From JANWHF01 sp036276235 (GTDB taxonomy: Bacteria > Planctomycetota > Phycisphaerae > Tepidisphaerales > Tepidisphaeraceae), in the NCBI GenBank assembly GCA_036276235.1, contig DATBDZ010000185.1, positions 1 to 30,640 of the forward strand: 30,640 nt of DNA. Reading direction: 5' to 3'. Of this stretch, positions 15,913 to 25,222 are shown piece after piece (the first letter of the stretch is position 1; every line of letters begins with the position of its first letter). A program made the translations under genes and the position numbers. Below the pieces are notes generated by a model. The model made no database searches. It was not told where the DNA came from and was given only the letters and a program-made list of their open reading frames with translations.

Positions 15913-16003
15913 AGTTGCCAGTTTCCAGTTGCCAGTTGCCAGTGAATACTGGTGCAAACGCATCATGTATTTACTGACAACTGACAACTGGCAACTGACA
16001 ACT
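15913..16003. repeat. Facing 7-base-period arrays
   Basis: The left arm has units AGTTGCC, AGTTTCC, AGTTGCC, AGTTGCC (15913-15943). The right arm has ACTGACA, ACTGACA, ACTGGCA, ACTGACA (15973-16003), roughly the reverse complement of the left. About 30 bases separate them. The right arm ends nine bases before the stop codon of the Gfo/Idh/MocA gene. Confidence 0.85.
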
Positions 16004-16011
16004 TCTTCCTC

Positions 16012-17403
16012 TTAAAGAACCTTCGTCTTCCCCGGCATCGGAATCGGATATCGCCCTTCGGCGTCCGGAACGGTGGGGGGCGGGGCGTCCCAGGCGAAGA
16101 CCTTGGGCATTACGCTGACGTTAGAGTTCAGGGCGTCCTTGAACTTAATTTCCTGGCCGGAATAGGTGCACATGCGGCCCAGCAGCGCGGTCATCGTGCT
16201 GGTCGCGCCGTATTCGGCCTCGCTGTAGGGCTTATCGGCGCGGACGGCGGCAAAGAAATCGTCGTGCTCGACCTGATACGGATCCGGCTCGCGAACGCCG
16301 CGCCCGCCTCGGCGAGCGCCGCCCGCCGGTGCCGCGGCCGTGCTGCCCGGCATCGTGTAGCTCCACAGTTGCTTGCTGTCGGTGCCGTAGCCATTGAACG
16401 TCGCCCCGCCGACGTTGGACCAGGCTTTGGTGCCGTGAACATACTCCGCCACCTGGCCCCACACCGGGGGATCCATGTGCCGGCATTGGCTCTGGCAGGT
16501 GGTGCCGTCGGCGTAGGTGAATTCGACAAAGTGATGATCGTAGATTTCGCCGTTGTCGAGGCCCGTGCGCACCTGGCGGCCGCCCTGGCCCTGCGCTTTG
16601 ACCGGCGGGCCTTTCATGATCCAGTTGGCCACGTCGAGATTGTGGATGTGCTGCTCGTTGATGTGATCGCCGCACAGCCAGACGAAGAAGTACCAGTTGC
16701 GCATCTGGTATTCCATTTCCGTCAGCTTGGGGTTGCTTTGCAGGTAATGCGCGCGGGTGCGGACCCACGGCGTGGTGCCATTCCAATAAACGCGCAGGGC
16801 GCGGACATCGCCGATCTCACCGTCCCAGATGCGCTTGATCGTTTCGATATAGCGCGCCTGGTGGTGGCGCTGCAGGCCGACGGCCACTTTCAGATTCTTC
16901 TTCTTCGCTTCCTCGGCCGCCGCCAGCACGCGACGAATTCCCGGCGCGTCGGTGGAAACCGGCTTTTCCATGAAAACGTGCTTCCCCTTCTGCACGGCAT
17001 ACTCAAAGTGAATGGGCCGGAAACCCGGCGGCGTCGCGAGAATCACCAGATCAACGCCGCTGTCGATCACCTGCTTGTAGGCGTCGAAGCCGACGAAGAT
17101 GTGATCGTCCTTCACATCGACGCGATCCGGATGGCTGCGCTTAAAGGCATCGAGCGCGGTTTTGGCGTTGTCCTCGAAGGCGTCGCCGATCGCGATCAGC
17201 TTGATCGCGCCCTTGGTGCTCATCGCCTGTGTGCAGGCGCCGCTTCCGCGGCCGCCGCAACCGACAAGGCCAATCTTGATCGTATCATCGCCGGCGGCAT
17301 GAGCGGTGCGGGTGATGACGGCATTCGCTGCCGCGGCGGTTAGCGCGGCGGCGGCGGTCGTCTTCACGAAATCACGTCGAGTGGGAGGGGTCGGTTCGGA
17401 CAT
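16012..17403 (-). CDS. Tat-exported Gfo/Idh/MocA-family oxidoreductase
   Basis: This 463-residue protein has a twin-arginine signal (RRDFVKT at 9-15 followed by an Ala-rich stretch to about 37), so it would be folded with its cofactor before export. The Rossmann motif GLVGCGGRGSGA (45-56) binds NAD(P). MEKPV (145-149) carries the family lysine, and EQHIHNLD (250-257) has the conserved histidines of the catalytic region. A Gly/Arg-rich insert near 370-385 (GGARRGGRGV) looks like a flexible loop. It is one of the many such planctomycete sugar oxidoreductases; substrate unknown. The ATG at 17403 has AGGAGA at ideal spacing. It lies 53 bases after the FGE-domain gene, probably in one operon, and is a paralogue of the gene at 20134. 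Confidence 0.94.
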   Translation of the reverse strand: MSEPTPPTRRDFVKTTAAAALTAAAANAVITRTAHAAGDDTIKIGLVGCGGRGSGACTQAMSTKGAIKLIAIGDAFEDNAKTALDAFKRSHPDRVDVKDDHIFVGFDAYKQVIDSGVDLVILATPPGFRPIHFEYAVQKGKHVFMEKPVSTDAPGIRRVLAAAEEAKKKNLKVAVGLQRHHQARYIETIKRIWDGEIGDVRALRVYWNGTTPWVRTRAHYLQSNPKLTEMEYQMRNWYFFVWLCGDHINEQHIHNLDVANWIMKGPPVKAQGQGGRQVRTGLDNGEIYDHHFVEFTYADGTTCQSQCRHMDPPVWGQVAEYVHGTKAWSNVGGATFNGYGTDSKQLWSYTMPGSTAAAPAGGARRGGRGVREPDPYQVEHDDFFAAVRADKPYSEAEYGATSTMTALLGRMCTYSGQEIKFKDALNSNVSVMPKVFAWDAPPPTVPDAEGRYPIPMPGKTKVL

Positions 17404-17456
17404 GTTCTCTCCTGAGGTTGGAAATGTGGGTGCGGGCTTTTACTTTTTTGTGAATG

Positions 17457-18602
17457 TTATTTCTTCGGCGATTCGATCACTTCATGCGCATCGCGGTCGC
17501 GATTGCTGGAAGCTTTGGTGTCGTCGTCTTCGGCCTGCCAGAATTTTGCCTTCTCCGCTTCGCTCGGCTCGATGGCGGGCGACACAACTCGGAATCCGAG
17601 CCAGAATCCCTCTGATTGCCAATAGGGGCTCTTGGGAACCTGCGGATCCTGGACGTTCAATTCCTTGTCGGAGTGATGGCGGGCCGCCGAGCGGCACTCT
17701 TCCGGATCGCTGTCGTAGCCGGCACCGCGGATCACGCGAGGATAGCGCGTCTTGCCGGTTGGCCAGTCGATGCAGTCTTTCCAGCTCACGGTCTTGCCGG
17801 CGAATTGCTTGTACCAGTCGGCATCGTATTGATCGATGCACCAGTTGGCGACGTTGCCGTTCATATCGTACAGGCCCCAGGCGTTGGGCTTCTTTGTGGC
17901 AACTTTGTGATAGCCGGTGTCGCCGTCCTTCAATTGCGAATCATCGATGTACCAGGAGTATTCTTTGAGGGTCGCGCCATCCTTGCCGATGTCGTTGCCG
18001 AACGGATAGGCGGTGGTGGTGCCGGCGCGGCAGGCGTATTCCCACTCGGCTTCGGTCGGCAGTCGATAAAATCGCCCGGTCTTTTTGCTCAGCCATTTGG
18101 TGAACTGCTTGGCCGCGAATTGCGACATAATCACCGCCGGGTACTTGCCCGTGCGGCCACCCATTCGCTGCAGCTTGGGGCCCGCTTCCATGTCGTAGAT
18201 GGGTGTCGGATAAGTGACGGCATCCGCCAGCTTGTCCTTGGGAACGATTCCCGCGCCGCCATTTGCCTGCACGCGCGGATAGTTGGCCAGGAATTCGGTA
18301 TAGGCATCCCAGGTGATGGCGGTTTCGCCCATGTAAAATGCATCGACCTTCACATCAAACTGCGGCCCTTCATCCGGCTTGCGGCCTTTTTCGGAATCCG
18401 GGCTGCCCATCTTGAAGGTGCCGGCGGGAATCGGAACCATTTTGAAGGAGGCTTCGGAGCCGGGAAGCTTCTCGACGAACGGCTGCATCCCGTTCACGCC
18501 TTGGGCGCGAGTCAGCGATCCGCCGGCGAGCAGCGCGATGCAAAACAGCCCGGCCGCCAGTGACCGAAGGCTCTTCTTGCCAAGCAGGGTCTTGGAATTC
18601 AC
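17457..18602 (-). CDS. Secreted FGE/SUMF1-domain protein
   Basis: This 381-residue protein has a signal peptide (about 1-34, LAAGLFCIALLAGGSLTRAQG) and a formylglycine-generating-enzyme (sulfatase-modifying factor) domain. Typical pieces are MVPIPAGTFKMGSP, RFYRLPTEAEWEYACRAGT, NAWGLYDMNGNVANWC, RVIRGAGYD and GFRVV. The paired catalytic cysteines of true FGE are not evident, so a structural or binding role is more likely than sulfatase activation, as in many planctomycete members. The GTG at 18602 is chosen because AAAGGAA precedes it at about ten bases and it gives a good signal peptide. The frame continues to another GTG at 18662. No sulfatase gene is in the window. Confidence 0.88.
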   Translation of the reverse strand: MNSKTLLGKKSLRSLAAGLFCIALLAGGSLTRAQGVNGMQPFVEKLPGSEASFKMVPIPAGTFKMGSPDSEKGRKPDEGPQFDVKVDAFYMGETAITWDAYTEFLANYPRVQANGGAGIVPKDKLADAVTYPTPIYDMEAGPKLQRMGGRTGKYPAVIMSQFAAKQFTKWLSKKTGRFYRLPTEAEWEYACRAGTTTAYPFGNDIGKDGATLKEYSWYIDDSQLKDGDTGYHKVATKKPNAWGLYDMNGNVANWCIDQYDADWYKQFAGKTVSWKDCIDWPTGKTRYPRVIRGAGYDSDPEECRSAARHHSDKELNVQDPQVPKSPYWQSEGFWLGFRVVSPAIEPSEAEKAKFWQAEDDDTKASSNRDRDAHEVIESPKK

Positions 18603-18745
18603 GAACACAGTTCCTTTCCGACAGAGGAATGAGGCTAAGCCAAAATCGTAACCGAACCACACGGGCTAAATCAAAGTACGCGCGGGGGAAACAGACGTTT
18701 AGGATCGACGGGCGGGATGCGGTAGGATTCGCCGCCGCTTTGGAG

Positions 18746-18869
18746 AAATCTGAGGTTTGAAATTGAGCCACCGTAGGGTGCGCTTTAGCGCACGCGGAAC
18801 CGTCCAACCTCGAACCGCGTGCGCTAAAGCGCACCCTACGAAACCGAGATTTGAAATTTGAGATTTGAT
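18746..18869. repeat. 7-base-period arrays flanking a palindrome
   Basis: Units of the type AATCTGA, GGTTTGA (18746-18767) and GATTTGA, AATTTGA, GATTTGA (18848-18868) flank a 69-base perfect-armed palindrome (18772-18840). Its arms start CGTAGGGTGCGCTTTAGCG, a family A relative with a different core. The right array runs over the first possible apbE start codon. Confidence 0.82.
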
Positions 18870-18885
18870 GACCCCGGAGGCTTCG

Positions 18886-19935
18886 GTGACGACTTGGCGA
18901 TTAGTTCTGCTCAATTGTTTTATCGTGAGTGTTGCCGGCGGCTGCGCCGCGCAGAAGCGATTCGAGTTCGTCGAGCCGAAGATGGGGACGACCTTTCACA
19001 TGGTCGTCTATGCGACCAGCCAGCAAAACGCTGATCGTGCCGCTCAGTCCGCCTGGGCTCGGGTGGATGAACTCAACACGATCCTCAGCGACTACAACCC
19101 CAATAGTGAGCTAAGCCGCCTGTCGCAAATGACCAATGACGGCCCGATGGCCGTGCCGGTTCATGTGAGCGACGATCTATATCGGGTGATCGAGCGATCG
19201 CTGGAAGCGTCGCTGCGGTCCGATGGCGCGTTCGATATCACCGTCGGCCCGTTCGTGCGACTCTGGCGGCGATCGCGCCAGCAGAATGAATTGCCGACCA
19301 CCCAGCGGATCGAGGAAGCCAGAAAATCGTATGGCTACCAATTCATCCGCCTCGACCCCAAGCGGCAGACGGTTCAACTCCTCGCCCCCCACATGCGCCT
19401 CGATGTAGGCGGCATCGCCAAGGGGTACACATCAGAAGAAGCGATAAAAGTCATGCGTCTGTACAACATCGATAGCGCCTTGGTCGGCGCTGCCGGCGAC
19501 ATTGCCACCAGCGACCCGCCGCCTGGAAAGGCGGGCTGGCAAATCCGCCTGGAGTCGCTCGGCGGCGAAAAAGAGCCGCCGATCTACGTCCTGCTGAAAG
19601 GTCATTACGCCATCTCCACCTCCGGCGACACCGAGCGTTTCGTCGTCATCAACGGCATCCGCTATTCCCACATCGTTAACCCCAAAACCGGTCTCGGATT
19701 GACCGACCGCATCGGCGTCAGCGTCATCGCGCCCAATGCCACAACGACTGATTGGGCGAGCACCGCCATCAGCGTGATGGGACCGGAGAAGGGTCTGGCG
19801 ATGATCGAAAAAATCCCCCACGCCGCCGCGCGGATAACGATGCTGGTGGACGGAAGTATAAAGGTGTGGGAATCGAGCAGATTCCATGAGTTTGTCGTGC
19901 AGGCAGCGAATTTGAAGATGGAGGATGGAAGATAG
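18886..19935 (+). CDS. apbE: FAD:protein FMN transferase, lipoprotein
   Basis: This ApbE-family enzyme of 349 residues moves FMN from FAD onto threonine or serine of target proteins outside the cytoplasm. The signal ends in a lipobox-like VAGGC, so it is probably a lipoprotein. Family motifs are present: MGTTFHMVVYA, NPNSELSRLS, DGAFDITVGPFVRLW, MRLDVGGIAKGY, GHYAISTSGDTERF, YSHIVNPKTG and the metal-binding TDWASTAISVMG. I place the start at the GTG at 18886 because GGAGG lies five bases before it and the resulting signal peptide is compact. An ATG at 18868 sits in repeat DNA without a ribosome site. The last codons (NLKMEDGR and stop) are encoded by a 7-base-period array. No flavinylated partner gene was recognised nearby. 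Confidence 0.92.
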   Translation: MTTWRLVLLNCFIVSVAGGCAAQKRFEFVEPKMGTTFHMVVYATSQQNADRAAQSAWARVDELNTILSDYNPNSELSRLSQMTNDGPMAVPVHVSDDLYRVIERSLEASLRSDGAFDITVGPFVRLWRRSRQQNELPTTQRIEEARKSYGYQFIRLDPKRQTVQLLAPHMRLDVGGIAKGYTSEEAIKVMRLYNIDSALVGAAGDIATSDPPPGKAGWQIRLESLGGEKEPPIYVLLKGHYAISTSGDTERFVVINGIRYSHIVNPKTGLGLTDRIGVSVIAPNATTTDWASTAISVMGPEKGLAMIEKIPHAAARITMLVDGSIKVWESSRFHEFVVQAANLKMEDGR

Positions 19936-19999
19936 AGGATGGCGTGGCGCGCCGGATTGCATTTGCTATCCTCCATTCTCAATTCTCTATCCTCAAATG
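19910..19999. repeat. Facing 7-base-period arrays overlapping the apbE end
   Basis: The left arm (units AGATGGA, GGATGGA, AGATAGA, GGATGG; 19916-19941) contains the apbE stop codon. The right arm (TATCCTC, CATTCTC, AATTCTC, TATCCTC; about 19967-19995) is its approximate complement. The 25-base spacer is GC-rich. Confidence 0.82.
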
Positions 20000-20034
20000 A
20001 TGTCGCGCGCCGGGCGAGTTACCCGTCGCGCAGA

Positions 20035-20062
20035 TTGTGAGACCTGCACGAATCGCTAAAAT
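20035..20062 (+). promoter_or_regulatory. Candidate sigma-70 type promoter
   Basis: TTGTGA (20035-20040) and TAAAAT (20057-20062) are 16 bases apart and would start transcription near 20069, giving a leader of about 65 bases for the oxidoreductase gene at 20134. It is called from consensus match only. Confidence 0.45.
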
Positions 20063-20133
20063 ATTGAACCCACTGCCCGCGGTGGCGTGCTGCCGGCAGG
20101 GGTGTTTTCACCACACAATTCTTCGGAGATGCG

Positions 20134-21465
<1,332 letters not shown>

Positions 21466-21496
21466 TTTTGCAACGACAGAAAGGGAACCGACGCGC

Positions 21497-21530
21497 GGGG
21501 CGGCCTCTGCTGGGCCGCCCCTCTTTTATT
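21497..21530 (+). terminator. Rho-independent terminator
   Basis: A perfect 9-base stem (GGGGCGGCC with GGCCGCCCC) and a 7-base loop are followed by TCTTTTATT, 31 bases after the oxidoreductase stop codon. The T run is on the plus-strand side, so it mainly serves that gene; the converging hflX ends 10 bases beyond. Confidence 0.88.
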
Positions 21531-21540
21531 AAATGAAGCA

Positions 21541-22896
21541 TCACCTGTCGTTCAACAACTCCTCGACGACCTTCACTTCGACCTGCTCATTGCGCGATAA
21601 ATCCGCCAGCGTCTTTCTTCCCATGACCGCCTTGAGTTGAATGCGGCTGTCGATGAACTGGCGGTCGTGAACACGCGAATGGGATTCGATGAACGAGATC
21701 AGTCGGCCGTTGGCTACGTCGGCTTCGAGCGTGACATCGACCTGCTGGCCGCGCACGGCTTTGTAGATGGCTTCGGTCAGCTGGCCCAGGCCCTTGCCGT
21801 GCCGCGCGCTGATGGGGATTGAATCGGCATGCAGCGCCCGCCAGAAGGGGGCGGATTCTTCGCCTTCTTCGGTATCGATCTTGTTCAACAGCAGGATCTC
21901 CGGCTTGCCCTTGGCACCGATGTCTTCGAGCACCTGATGAACGCTATCGAATTGTTGCTGGGCGTGCGGATGGCCGACGTCGAGCACGTGCAGCAATAGA
22001 TCAGCATGGACGGCTTCTTCCAGAGTTGCCTTGAAGCTGGCCACCAGATTGTGCGGCAGATCGCGCACGAATCCGACTGTGTCGGATAGCAGCACCTCGG
22101 TGCCGCGCTCGATCCGCCAGGCACGGGTCTTCGTGTCGAGCGTGGCGAAGAGCTTGTTGTCGGCATAGGTGCCGGCGGCGGTGAGCGTATTGAACAGCGT
22201 GCTCTTGCCGGCGTTGGTGTAGCCGACGATGCAGACCGTGAAATTGCTCAGCGTGCGCTGCTCAACCACGCGGCTCTTGCGCTGCTCGATCTGCTCGATC
22301 TGCGATTTGAGAATGGAGATTCGCTTGCGGACGATTCGACGATCGGTCTCAAGCTGCGTTTCGCCCGGCCCGCGCGTGCCGATGCCCATTCCCGCGCCGC
22401 TGCCGGCGATGCGCTCAAGGTGGCCCCACATCTTCACCAGCCGCGGATAGGTGTATTGCATCTGCGCCAGCTCGACCTGTAGCTTGGCTTCGCGCGTCTG
22501 GGCGCGGGTGGCGAAGATATCGAGGATGAGCTCGGAGCGATCGAGGATTTTGACGCCCTCGCCGCGCTCGGCGCCGATTTCCTTGTTGATGAGCCGCTCG
22601 AGGCCGCCGATCTGGCCGGGGGAGAGATCGTTGTCGAAGACAACGACATCCGCCTTGTTCTTCTTGGCGACTTGAGCAATCTCGACGGCCTTCCCGCTAC
22701 CGACATAGGTGCCGGCATCCGGGCGATGGCGGCGTTGCATCACCGTGCCGACCACCTTGGCGCCCGCGGTATTGGCCAGCGAGGCAAGCTCGCCTAGTGG
22801 ATCGCGCGGGTCGGCACCCGACCCCGGCAGAATCACCCCAACCAACACCGCCCGCTCCTGGCGGACCGACAATTCCGTGCGCTTCAATTCCGACAA
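21541..22896 (-). CDS. hflX: GTPase HflX (ribosome rescue/splitting)
   Basis: This 451-residue GTPase binds 50S subunits and splits stalled 70S ribosomes under stress. The N-terminal HflX domain (about 15-195) includes DNDLSPGQIGGLE and the glycine-rich linker GSGAGMGIGTRGPGETQLETDRR (165-187). The G domain shows G1 GYTNAGKS (225-232), G3 DTVG (272-275), G4 NKID (338-341) and G5 SARHG. The C-terminal tail after 370 is normal. The start is a TTG at 22896, supported by AGGGAG about seven bases upstream; no ATG fits. A TATAAT-like -10 box lies upstream at 22947-22952. Confidence 0.95.
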   Translation of the reverse strand: MSELKRTELSVRQERAVLVGVILPGSGADPRDPLGELASLANTAGAKVVGTVMQRRHRPDAGTYVGSGKAVEIAQVAKKNKADVVVFDNDLSPGQIGGLERLINKEIGAERGEGVKILDRSELILDIFATRAQTREAKLQVELAQMQYTYPRLVKMWGHLERIAGSGAGMGIGTRGPGETQLETDRRIVRKRISILKSQIEQIEQRKSRVVEQRTLSNFTVCIVGYTNAGKSTLFNTLTAAGTYADNKLFATLDTKTRAWRIERGTEVLLSDTVGFVRDLPHNLVASFKATLEEAVHADLLLHVLDVGHPHAQQQFDSVHQVLEDIGAKGKPEILLLNKIDTEEGEESAPFWRALHADSIPISARHGKGLGQLTEAIYKAVRGQQVDVTLEADVANGRLISFIESHSRVHDRQFIDSRIQLKAVMGRKTLADLSRNEQVEVKVVEELLNDR

Positions 22897-22946
22897 GAAA
22901 GGCTCCCTGTTACACGGGGGCTACCGCGCCCGCGACCTGAGGCCTC

Positions 22947-22952
22947 ATTATA
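22947..22952 (-). promoter_or_regulatory. Candidate -10 box for hflX
   Basis: On the minus strand CGCTATAATGAGG gives a perfect TATAAT about 50 bases before the hflX start. No good -35 is visible at standard spacing. The same CGCTATAAT word occurs in the opposite direction at 23159-23167 before the CHAD gene. Confidence 0.5.
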
Positions 22953-22971
22953 GCGGGGAAGGGGGGACAAA

Positions 22972-23149
22972 AAATGCTGAATGCTGATTGCTGAATGCTG
23001 AATAGGGGAGGGAATAAGTTGCCAGTTGCCAGTTGTCAGTAAACACAAATGCGACGGCGGACATCGAACAATCGTCGCCTAATTCTCCCCCAATCAGCAT
23101 TCAGCAATCAGCATTCAGCATTCTTTCACCAATCAGCATTCAGCATTTC
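22972..23149. repeat. Compound 7-base-period arrays in a divergent promoter gap
   Basis: Units ATGCTGA, ATGCTGA, TTGCTGA, ATGCTGA (22972-23005) and AGTTGCC, AGTTGCC, AGTTGTC (23018-23040) are followed by inverted units TCAGCAT, TCAGCAA, TCAGCAT (23091-23124 and 23131-23149). Two different unit types share one gap. The second type matches the array at 15913. Confidence 0.85.
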
Positions 23150-23161
23150 TGCCACAGCCGC

Positions 23162-23167
23162 TATAAT
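23162..23167 (+). promoter_or_regulatory. Candidate -10 box, leaderless CHAD gene
   Basis: A perfect TATAAT ends seven bases before the likely GTG start at 23175, so transcription would begin at or next to the start codon. The -35 at 23139-23144 (TTCAGC) is weak and lies in the repeat array. Confidence 0.5.
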
Positions 23168-23174
23168 CCCCGCC

Positions 23175-24149
23175 GTGTCCGACGCCGCCGACCCATTTCC
23201 CCTCCTTGACTATCTCGACAAACTGATCGAGGACCTGCGGGCACATGTGCGGCCGGCGATCGATGAGGCGGAGCCGGGCCAGGTTCATAAGGCGCGGGTT
23301 TCGACCCGGCGGCTCAAGGCGGCGCTGGACTTGCTCCGGCCGGTGATCGACGACGATCGGCGAAAGCCGCTGGCGCGGGTGCTCAAGAAACTTCGAAAAA
23401 CGCTGGGGCCGCTGCGCGACATGGAAGTCATGCGCGGGCATCTGGAAGACATGGCCAAGGGTCGGCATGCGGACGCCGTTGCCTGGCTGAACGCGCGGCT
23501 GACCGACGAGGCGGATCAGCTTCGCAAGAAAACCCGCCGCAAGAATTCCCCGTCGCGGCTGCTCGCGAAGCTCGATGCCTGGCTGGACGTGCGCGATCAG
23601 ACTGCCGAGGCGCGCGAGGCGATGCATTCGCTTTTGTCGCAATCGCTCCACTTGCAGGTGGATGCGTTTGCCGAGCAGGCGGGGCTGTTGACCGCGCATG
23701 AGCGGACCAATGTGCATGCGCTGCGGATTGCCGGAAAGAATTTGCGATACACGCTTGAGCTGGCGGATGAGCAGGGGCTGGAATTGCCGCGCAAGACGAT
23801 TCGCACTTTCAAACGGATGCAGGATGCGCTGGGGCTGTGGCATGATTTTGTCGTGCTGGCGCAGCACACGATGGAGGAATGCGTCGAGGCGGATTTGCCG
23901 CAGTGCGAGCACGCGCTTCAAGGCAAGATGCTGGAGTTCACCCGGCGGCTGATGGCCCGATCGGAGGCACATCTGGATCGCTTCAGCAAGCTTTGGTCAA
24001 AGCGAGGGGCGGAGATCTGCGCAGAAGTTCGTGACGCATTTCCACTCACCAGCGGCATCAGCGAATCGAAAACGGGTCCCGATCTGCCTGGCTCAGATGA
24101 AATTCCAACTCCGGAAGCGCCGCCTCCAGGCGCTGTTTCAGCGGCGTGA
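23175..24149 (+). CDS. CHAD-domain protein
   Basis: This 324-residue helical protein carries a CHAD (conserved histidine alpha-helical) domain, linked to polyphosphate binding. Signature stretches are VHKARVSTRRLKAALDLLRPV, LKKLRKTLGPLRDMEVM and VHALRIAGKNLRYTLEL, rich in His, Arg and Lys as expected for binding an anionic polymer. There is no CYTH triphosphatase domain in the protein or next to it. The frame is open from 23049, but its first 42 codons translate the repeat arrays (QSAFSNQHSAF and the like). I therefore start at the GTG at 23175, giving VSDAADPFPLLDYL. The last 92 bases overlap the converging Nif3-family gene, and the C-terminal tail (from about 293) is Pro-rich. Confidence 0.85.
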   Translation: MSDAADPFPLLDYLDKLIEDLRAHVRPAIDEAEPGQVHKARVSTRRLKAALDLLRPVIDDDRRKPLARVLKKLRKTLGPLRDMEVMRGHLEDMAKGRHADAVAWLNARLTDEADQLRKKTRRKNSPSRLLAKLDAWLDVRDQTAEAREAMHSLLSQSLHLQVDAFAEQAGLLTAHERTNVHALRIAGKNLRYTLELADEQGLELPRKTIRTFKRMQDALGLWHDFVVLAQHTMEECVEADLPQCEHALQGKMLEFTRRLMARSEAHLDRFSKLWSKRGAEICAEVRDAFPLTSGISESKTGPDLPGSDEIPTPEAPPPGAVSAA

Positions 24150-25149
24150 GGGCTGCGCGCTCGCTGTTGGAATGAAGCGTGCAGATGACCGTGGTGCCAC
24201 AGCTAGCGGCCCGCAACGCATCATGATGTCGAACCTCGCCGGTGACGTACACATCCGCTTTCTGCGATAGCGCATCACTCAGCAGCTCGCCCCCCGCGCC
24301 CGCGCAAACAGCGGCGGATCTCGCGCTGCCCGAAGTCGGCCCGGCCACCAGCAAACGCTCAATTTGCAAACCCTGCTTCAATCGATCAATCAAATCCGCG
24401 CGATCAACCGGCGGGTCAAACGTCCCTATCCGCCCAATTCCAATCCCCTCCGGCGCGGCCGCAAGCTGCTGCAAGTCAAACGCCGGCTCCTCATACGGAT
24501 GCGCCGACCGAAGCGCGCTGATGACCTGGGCTACCCGCGCGATCGGCACAACGGTTTCCACCCGAATCTCCGGCGATCTCTCCAACTTCCCGCTCTGGCC
24601 CACCGCCGGATTCGTCCCCGCTTCGCCAAAAAAAGTCCCCGTCCCCGCGGAGCGAAAACTGCACGAGGAATAATCCCCAATCCGCCCCGCGCCCGCCTCA
24701 AACAGCGCGGCACTCACCTTCTCCACATGCTCTTCCGGCACAAACGTGACAAGCTTGAATTGCGACGCCTTGGTCTCCGCCAATCGCAACGGCTGACGCT
24801 CGCTAACGCCCAAAATATCGCACAGCACATCGTTCGTCCCACCCTCCGCGACATCCAGAGCCGTATGCGGCGAATAAATCGCCACCCCTCGCCGCAATGC
24901 ATCAAAGACCGGATTCCCCGCCACAACGCGCTTGATCGCCTGAAAAATCGGCGGGTGATAAGCGATCACCGCGTCGCATCCGAGCCGCCGGCCTTCATCT
25001 GCTGCGGCAGACGTGTAGTCGATGGTGAGGAGGACCTTTGATACTCCCTGCGCCGGATCGCCCGCCAGCAGCCCGACATTATCCCAGGATTCCGCATAAC
25101 GCGTCGGAGCAATCCGCTCCATCGCGCCGATTAGATCGCTCAGGTTCAT
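24058..25149 (-). CDS. Nif3-like dinuclear metal center protein
   Basis: This 363-residue member of the NIF3/YbgI family (often annotated GTP cyclohydrolase I type 2) has a two-metal centre, but its reaction is not established. Metal-ligand motifs are AYHPPIF (Tyr where shorter members have the first His), SPHTALDVAEGGTND, TGEVRHHDALRA and the C-terminal HSNSERAAL. The middle insert (roughly residues 120-230, including TFVPEEHVEKVSAALFEAGAG) is the CutA/PII-like domain seen in the long form. The ATG at 25149 gives MNLSDLIGAMERIAP; the frame to 25197 is an extension with no support. Its 3' end overlaps the CHAD gene. Confidence 0.9.
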   Translation of the reverse strand: MNLSDLIGAMERIAPTRYAESWDNVGLLAGDPAQGVSKVLLTIDYTSAAADEGRRLGCDAVIAYHPPIFQAIKRVVAGNPVFDALRRGVAIYSPHTALDVAEGGTNDVLCDILGVSERQPLRLAETKASQFKLVTFVPEEHVEKVSAALFEAGAGRIGDYSSCSFRSAGTGTFFGEAGTNPAVGQSGKLERSPEIRVETVVPIARVAQVISALRSAHPYEEPAFDLQQLAAAPEGIGIGRIGTFDPPVDRADLIDRLKQGLQIERLLVAGPTSGSARSAAVCAGAGGELLSDALSQKADVYVTGEVRHHDALRAASCGTTVICTLHSNSERAALTPLKQRLEAALPELEFHLSQADRDPFSIR

Positions 25150-25192
25150 GCGGACAGATTCCGGGTCCGTCGAGAAAAAAGCAATCTCTGCG

Positions 25193-25198
25193 TACAAT
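25193..25198 (+). promoter_or_regulatory. Candidate -10 box of the small conserved gene
   Basis: TACAAT lies 25 bases before the ATG at 25223. No clear -35 was found, so this is a weak call. Confidence 0.35.
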
Positions 25199-25222
25199 TA
25201 CATCGAGCAGAAAGGCGGGATT

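Noticed and set aside
17457..18602. A true sulfatase-activating FGE
   Set aside because: The paired catalytic cysteines are not evident and no sulfatase gene is nearby, so I kept the neutral domain name.
18886..19935. A flavinylated partner of ApbE next door
   Set aside because: I looked for an Asp-x-x-x-Ser-Gly-Ala-Ser/Thr type site in neighbouring exported proteins and saw none.
23049..23174. N-terminal extension of the CHAD gene
   Set aside because: It is coded by 7-base-period arrays, and a GTG with an adjacent -10 box gives the normal start.
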